Source: Nanohaloarchaea archaeon B1-Br10_U2g21
GTDB taxonomy: Archaea; Nanohalarchaeota; Nanosalinia; Nanosalinales; Nanosalinaceae
Reading direction: 5' to 3'
NCBI GenBank assembly: GCA_001563915.1
Contig: LKMP01000002.1
Location: 1-64,000 of the forward strand
DNA: 64,000 nucleotides
A program made the translations under genes and the position numbers. Positions 60,068-64,000 of this stretch are shown one piece after another. Below the pieces are notes generated by a model. The model had not been told where the DNA came from. It saw nothing but the letters and a program-made list of their open reading frames with translations, and did not search any database. Position 1 is the stretch's first letter, and each line of letters starts with the position of its first letter.

Positions 60068-60439
60068 TCACAACTCCAGATTCTCTGCCGCCAAGTGACT
60101 TGAACCCCTAATATAAATTACAGGTCTGCCTTCATCTAAAATCTTATTTTTCAGCTCTCGATCATTCGTAGCGACTAAGAACTCATCCGAAAGATCGTAT
60201 ATAAGATCATCTACTATTCCTTCTCCTTTGGTTTCTAACACCTCTATGTCTTGACTATCCACTAATTTATGTACTAGACCCCCATAGCGTCCTGATTCTA
60301 TACTTTTTGCTTCTTCTAATACATCATCTAGTGTGTACAGCTCATTACCAGGAAATTTTTCGTCCATCTCTCGAAATATAGATACATTCATCTGGAAAGG
60401 CGCTACCAAAAAATTGGTATCAAGCAGGATTTTTCTCAT
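60068..60439 (-). CDS. PIN-domain protein (Fcf1/VapC9-like)
   Basis: 123 residues. LLDTNFLVAPFQ with Asp7 at the start, acid residues in LDDVLEEAKSI, and FLVATNDRELKNKI near 89-102 carrying the last acidic positions of a PIN nuclease. It takes the place occupied by the Fcf1-like PIN gene upstream of rpo7 in many archaea. No antitoxin gene is adjacent, so rRNA processing or an unknown RNase role is likelier than a toxin. Confidence 0.85.
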   Translation of the reverse strand: MRKILLDTNFLVAPFQMNVSIFREMDEKFPGNELYTLDDVLEEAKSIESGRYGGLVHKLVDSQDIEVLETKGEGIVDDLIYDLSDEFLVATNDRELKNKILDEGRPVIYIRGSSHLAAENLEL

Positions 60440-60500
60440 ATCTCTTCTTTTGAAGAGCGGAAGCCTATTTATTTAACTGCTCCATGTATGATGATGTAAC

Positions 60501-61517
60501 ATGGATTTTGACTACAAGGCCTCATGTCTTAGACGGATAGAACTAAATTCCGAATGTAAAATTGTTTCAAGCGGCCACAGACCTCAGACTGGTGATGTAG
60601 TAGCTGTAAAGATTACGGACGTTAATGATACTTACCGATCGCTTGATCTTGAGGGCGGCGAGCTCATTGAACTGAACGAAGGCGATGTAGTAGTAGGTGT
60701 TTTGGGTAATAGAGCAGGTGTAAAAGGATATGTTGGCGAAGTACCTTCCGACATTTCCGAAGGAGAAACGCTCTCTTTTCTCGGTGCTGGAGGCCTATTT
60801 GGAGAATTCAAAGGCGCTACCAAAGAGCTAGATGACCCATGTAGTGTAGAGTTCCTAGGTTACGTTGGTAAAACTGATGAAATACTTAACATGAAAGATT
60901 ATGGTATAGAGACATCAGATTCTTTGAGGGATGATGCTAGAGTATTTGCAGTGACTTCTTCTAGAATGGATGCTGGAAAAACAACTTTAACCGCTAAGTT
61001 GATAGAACAATTAAGTCAAGACTACAAGATTGGTTCTTTAAAACTTACAGGTTCTGCACGCGAAAGAGACAGGCTAAAAATGCTTGAATCTGGCTCTCAA
61101 ATATCTCTAGATTTTGTTGACGCCGGACTTCCTTCTACAGTCGATAATCCTCGCGACGTGGAAAGAGCCGCTAAAGGACTCATTAACGAGGCTTTTGATG
61201 AAGACATTGACTTTGTAGTTATAGAGTTCGGTGCAGGCCTTATCAGCAAGTACTGTGTGAAAGAAGTTTTAAGAGAGCTAGAAATTAAGAATAAAGTCTT
61301 TGGTATAGGCGCTGCTGCTCTTGATGTTGTAGGCGCATATGGTCTTGAAGACGTGTTAGACGATATTGGCTACGAGCTTGATTTTATTTCAGGACCTATA
61401 ACAGACACACATGTTGGTAAAGACACGATAGAAGACTACGTAGGTGTACCCGCATTAAATGCATTCGACAATGAAGACATGGAGCGTGCAGCAGAACTAG
61501 TTTCAGAGAGCTTCTAG
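60501..61517 (+). CDS. P-loop NTPase with N-terminal beta domain, opposite the ATP-grasp operon
   Basis: 338 residues. The first 125 form a beta-rich domain with repeated Gly turns (VVVGVLGNRAGVKGYVGEVP, FLGAGGLFGEFKGA). The C-terminal domain has Walker A SSRMDAGKTTLT from residue 153, then GSLKLTGSARERDRLKMLES and FVVIEFGAGLISKY, resembling the dethiobiotin-synthetase/MobB/DUF1611 class of P-loop proteins. Substrate unknown. TATTTATTTAAC near 60470 gives a leaderless start. Its stop and that of the opposing ATP-grasp gene share the same CTAG. Confidence 0.65.
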   Translation: MDFDYKASCLRRIELNSECKIVSSGHRPQTGDVVAVKITDVNDTYRSLDLEGGELIELNEGDVVVGVLGNRAGVKGYVGEVPSDISEGETLSFLGAGGLFGEFKGATKELDDPCSVEFLGYVGKTDEILNMKDYGIETSDSLRDDARVFAVTSSRMDAGKTTLTAKLIEQLSQDYKIGSLKLTGSARERDRLKMLESGSQISLDFVDAGLPSTVDNPRDVERAAKGLINEAFDEDIDFVVIEFGAGLISKYCVKEVLRELEIKNKVFGIGAAALDVVGAYGLEDVLDDIGYELDFISGPITDTHVGKDTIEDYVGVPALNAFDNEDMERAAELVSESF

Positions 61518-62383
61518 CGTTCTGCTGTACGGGACGCTATAAAATTCATTATTTTATCCGCCATATCCAGTCCTAATACTTCCTCTACTCCTTCCACACC
61601 TGGTGAAGCATTTATCTCTCCAATATAGAATCCTCCATCTTCGGATTCAAGTATATCTATTCCCGAGATATCAAGGCCACAAAGCCTCGAAGCCTTAATC
61701 GCAGCTTCTCTCATTTCTTCCGATGGTTCTACTTTTTCTCTTTGTCCTCCTGTTGAAATATTAGATCTAAACTCCTCATCTCCTACCCTTTTGTAAGAAT
61801 AAGTTTCCTCTCCAATCACTATTATCCTGATATCTTCCCCGGGATTCTCAATGTATTCTTGCAGACAAATTTCCTGCTCAAATAGCGTTAACGTATCAGT
61901 TATAGGGCCTATATCGCTCTCAGTCGATGCCCTCATTACTCCTTTCCCCCCATAACCTGAAATTATTTTAATGACTGCAGGATACCCTATTTTCTCAGCA
62001 GCTCTTATAGTCTCATCTGTAGAGAGTGTGTAGGCCGATTTAGGCACCGGCAGATTTGCTTCATGAAGAACCTTCATCATGTGGAACTTATTAGACGCTA
62101 TAGGAAGAGAATCTGAATCCATCTGAGTGTATACTCCATTATCCTGCAGTATTTCTGAGAAATGTTCTGCGTTCATCATATCTGCTCCTAGAAGTCTGAG
62201 ATATACTGCATCGAAATCGCACAGATTTATATCCCGATACTTCAACTTTGTGCCTTCCTCAGTCGAAACCGTTCTTATGCCTTCTAGAGGCACACCTAGC
62301 ACATTTTCAAAGTATTCTTTACCAGCTTCAATAAAATGATGGTGTTGCGCAGACTTTTCACCGTAAACTACTGCGCATTTCAT
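61514..62383 (-). CDS. RimK/LysX-family ATP-grasp ligase
   Basis: 289 residues of the carboxylate-amine ligase family that adds amino acids to peptides, proteins or cofactors. ATP-grasp features are intact: Lys139, the Gly-rich loop GYGGKGVM at 143-150, LQEYIENPGEDIRII at 174-188, RSNISTGG at 206-213, and metal ligands Asp243, Glu256 and Asn258 in IGEINASPGVEGVE. Third gene of the operon; its start overlaps the stop of the degenerate ATP-grasp gene by four bases. The substrate is probably set by its partners. Confidence 0.85.
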   Translation of the reverse strand: MKCAVVYGEKSAQHHHFIEAGKEYFENVLGVPLEGIRTVSTEEGTKLKYRDINLCDFDAVYLRLLGADMMNAEHFSEILQDNGVYTQMDSDSLPIASNKFHMMKVLHEANLPVPKSAYTLSTDETIRAAEKIGYPAVIKIISGYGGKGVMRASTESDIGPITDTLTLFEQEICLQEYIENPGEDIRIIVIGEETYSYKRVGDEEFRSNISTGGQREKVEPSEEMREAAIKASRLCGLDISGIDILESEDGGFYIGEINASPGVEGVEEVLGLDMADKIMNFIASRTAER

Positions 62384-63192
62384 TCACTATCACCCTTTAA
62401 TGTCTCCACAATTCTACCGTATACATTTTTTCCACTGTGCTTCTCAAACATTTCTAAATCAGGTCTTACATCCATATCCATTACTTTTTCTCCTTTCAAA
62501 CTTACTCTGCATATATCTGTACCTACTGCCTTAGCCGCTTTATCTACTACTTCTTTCTGAGTGTCCGAGAGACTATAGTAATTTCTTCCAGGCTCATCAC
62601 TCCATATTTCTCCTTCAAGCTTGAGCGAAATTTTCTCTCCATCGATATACAGTACATCAAAAAACTCGCCCTCAGGAATCTCCTGTAAAAGCATGAAGTC
62701 ATTCTCGGCATCAAGATCATCTAGGCCTTCTAATTCCTCAAAACTTTCTATTCTTTTAGTCTTTTCCAGCTTAAAATTCGAATACTTCTTCACAACTAAA
62801 GGCAGCTCCAAATCATTTTCCAGACCTGTTAAACCTCTTTTAGTAGCTATAGATGCTTGTTTAGGTGCTGGAATACTTTTTTCCTCCAGTACTTTTATCA
62901 TATAAGGCTTCTTCATTAGAATAAAGATAGAAGATGGATTTAGATTTACTGAAGCCTGTGTCTGAGTAAGCGTTTCAGTAAGGACTCTGATATAGTTGAA
63001 TGCCTCAGGCCTCGGATTTATGTATAGTATATGCTCAGAACCTATTTCCTCATCTCCTATGTATACTTCTGGTTTTTTCCCAGAATGAATGCTTACATCT
63101 GCAAGAGATTTTTTTTCTACTTCTTCAAAGTGTTTCTTGAAATCTTCAGTCTCCGATTCAAAGTTATTTGCTAGTATCAGTGTCTTCTCCAT
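62380..63192 (-). CDS. Divergent, probably non-catalytic ATP-grasp protein
   Basis: 270 residues from the ATG at 63192, chosen for GAGGGG seven bases upstream. The layout parallels its neighbour: N-terminal domain, LNPSSIFILMKKPYMIKVLE, PLVVKKYSNFK with the ATP Lys, LLQEIPEGEFFDVLYIDG, and KAVGTDICRVSLKG. But the Gly-rich loop is replaced (YSNFKLEKTKRI) and the metal pair Glu-x-Asn reads Asp241-x-Arg243. It looks like a substrate-binding or regulatory paralog of the active ligase. Confidence 0.7.
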   Translation of the reverse strand: MEKTLILANNFESETEDFKKHFEEVEKKSLADVSIHSGKKPEVYIGDEEIGSEHILYINPRPEAFNYIRVLTETLTQTQASVNLNPSSIFILMKKPYMIKVLEEKSIPAPKQASIATKRGLTGLENDLELPLVVKKYSNFKLEKTKRIESFEELEGLDDLDAENDFMLLQEIPEGEFFDVLYIDGEKISLKLEGEIWSDEPGRNYYSLSDTQKEVVDKAAKAVGTDICRVSLKGEKVMDMDVRPDLEMFEKHSGKNVYGRIVETLKGDSE

Positions 63193-63985
63193 TTTGTTCC
63201 CCCTCATCTGTTTTTTCTGGTTTCCAGAGCCTGTTAACTTTTTCTTCCCTGTTCCATTTTTCGATGTAACTATTTACCGGTTCAGGAAGCGCGCTCTTTA
63301 GTAATCGGCCCTGCCTCATTATCTTCTTTAGCCTGAGTTCCATGTTTTTACTGAGTTCGTCATAGAAACTAGAATCAGAGTAAATCAGATTATTTTGTAT
63401 TCTCCAGTATGCTGTAGTATCTTCTGGAGCTAGTACGACATAACCTCTCTTTCTACCTTCGAACTCAGCCATGGCTTCTCGCATTTCAGAGTCATCAGCA
63501 TAGTATACACCCCCCGATACTGTATCAGCGCTAGGATCTACTACAATTAACTCATCTCCCTCTACTCCCACGCATAAGCTATAATGAGCTTTTTCTGAAC
63601 CAGGGAATAGTACTGGCTTTGCGAAGTTAGGAATTATTAATGCTCCATTGTCAAACCACGTCTTTAGTTCATCAGACAATTTCCCTATTTTATCATATTC
63701 TACATATGCTCCTCTAACATCTCCTTCAGTTAATTCCTCTACAGCATCTATTAATTCATCAGGCATTGTTCCTTTACCAACTTCACTACCAGCAAGATCT
63801 CCAATTTCTTCCTGCTTATGAGCGAATCCAAATATATTCAATGCCATTTCAGCAGAAGCAGGCCCGCAATATGAAGGATGTTGCGCTGTAAAGTACCTTT
63901 TCATATCTTCAAGCGTTTTTATATCACTTCTAGTCCTCTTAAACTTGACATTAGAGTCCATAACCTGGCTATTTGGCGCAACCAT
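63164..63985 (-). CDS. C39/papain-like cysteine peptidase
   Basis: 273 residues. HPSYCGPASAEMALNIFG with nucleophile Cys40, AHYSLCVGVEGDELIVVDPS with His134 and Asp150: a complete Cys-His-Asp triad of the C39/papain-like type (like the stand-alone 'peptidase C39' proteins found next to RimK genes in bacteria). No signal peptide or transporter domain, so it acts inside the cell. A helical basic C-terminal region (MRQGRLLKSALPEPVNSYIE) follows. First gene of the operon; overlaps the next by 29 bases. Confidence 0.8.
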   Translation of the reverse strand: MVAPNSQVMDSNVKFKRTRSDIKTLEDMKRYFTAQHPSYCGPASAEMALNIFGFAHKQEEIGDLAGSEVGKGTMPDELIDAVEELTEGDVRGAYVEYDKIGKLSDELKTWFDNGALIIPNFAKPVLFPGSEKAHYSLCVGVEGDELIVVDPSADTVSGGVYYADDSEMREAMAEFEGRKRGYVVLAPEDTTAYWRIQNNLIYSDSSFYDELSKNMELRLKKIMRQGRLLKSALPEPVNSYIEKWNREEKVNRLWKPEKTDEGEQNGEDTDTSK

Positions 63986-64000
63986 TGTGTATCCGTCATT

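Noticed and set aside
60068-60439. VapC toxin of a toxin-antitoxin pair
   Set aside because: No antitoxin gene adjoins it, and the position upstream of rpo7 is the one held by Fcf1-like PIN proteins in many archaea.
1-64000. CRISPR arrays, insertion sequences, 16S or 23S rRNA
   Set aside because: No regularly spaced identical repeats, no transposase motifs with terminal repeats, and no long rRNA landmarks were seen on either strand.

Overview
The window is archaeal. It contains archaeal-type ribosomal proteins (S3ae, S15/S13e-type, S24e, S27ae), Rpo7 and Spt4, Orc1/Cdc6, KEOPS subunits (Kae1, Bud32, a Pcc1-like fragment) with Sua5, ThiI, two intron-containing tRNAs, and TATA boxes about 26-28 bases ahead of many start codons. 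Almost every soluble protein is strongly acidic, as in 'salt-in' halophiles, yet the DNA is AT-rich (roughly 40% GC by eye), genes are short and packed, and many are tiny. Acidic proteome, low GC and compact genes together fit a Nanohaloarchaeota-like DPANN halophile better than Halobacteria. This is inference; no 16S gene is present to prove it.

Layout. 1-12 kb: a methyltransferase, a PQQ-type sugar dehydrogenase lipoprotein, a short MscS channel, tRNA-Pro, acidic secreted proteins, a redox group (flavin disulfide reductase, small zinc protein, thioredoxin), a DUF63 membrane protein, a degenerate phosphoribosyltransferase and a degenerate signal-peptidase-like protein, ending with a secreted Lys/Asp/Glu-rich rod. 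12-18 kb: paired winged-helix regulators, tRNA-Tyr, a uracil-DNA glycosylase that has lost its Fe-S ligands, an RNA m5C methyltransferase with its RNA-binding partner, and a lone 5S rRNA gene. 18-32 kb: housekeeping (HtpX, sugar nucleotidyltransferase, Ncs6-like thiolase, ThiI, IleRS, CysRS, DHH phosphoesterase, HIT-like protein, Nudix). 32-39 kb: tRNA-Cys, Cdc6, small membrane and secreted proteins, and a pilin-type GLUG adhesin.

39.1-41.9 kb is a scarred accessory region beside an intron-containing tRNA-Thr. It holds an integrase remnant, the 3' ends of a DUF1524/AlbA gene and of a deoxyribosyltransferase-like gene, each directly abutting an intact small acidic gene, and two 72-base direct repeats (75% identical) that both end in the tRNA 3' end. 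42-46 kb: small zinc and acidic proteins and a three-gene GTPase operon matching OapABC/ArvABC of haloarchaea. 47-52 kb: tRNA-Ile, tRNA-Lys with a 61-base intron, S3ae, a RecJ-like DHH nuclease, S15.

51.6-60.4 kb joins t6A tRNA modification (Sua5, Bud32, Pcc1-like, Kae1), two Kef-type antiporters, and the conserved archaeal run PIN - rpo7 - spt4 - rps24e - rps27ae - kae1. 60.5-64 kb carries the most unusual group: a P-loop protein facing an overlapping minus-strand operon of a papain-like/C39 cysteine peptidase, a degenerate ATP-grasp protein and an intact RimK-like ATP-grasp ligase. It looks like a peptide or protein tailing/trimming system of unknown substrate.

Genes at transcription-unit fronts often lack a Shine-Dalgarno site and sit about 27 bases after a TATA box (leaderless). 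Internal or coupled genes more often carry GGAGG/GAGGTG. No CRISPR array, insertion sequence, 16S or 23S gene was seen.
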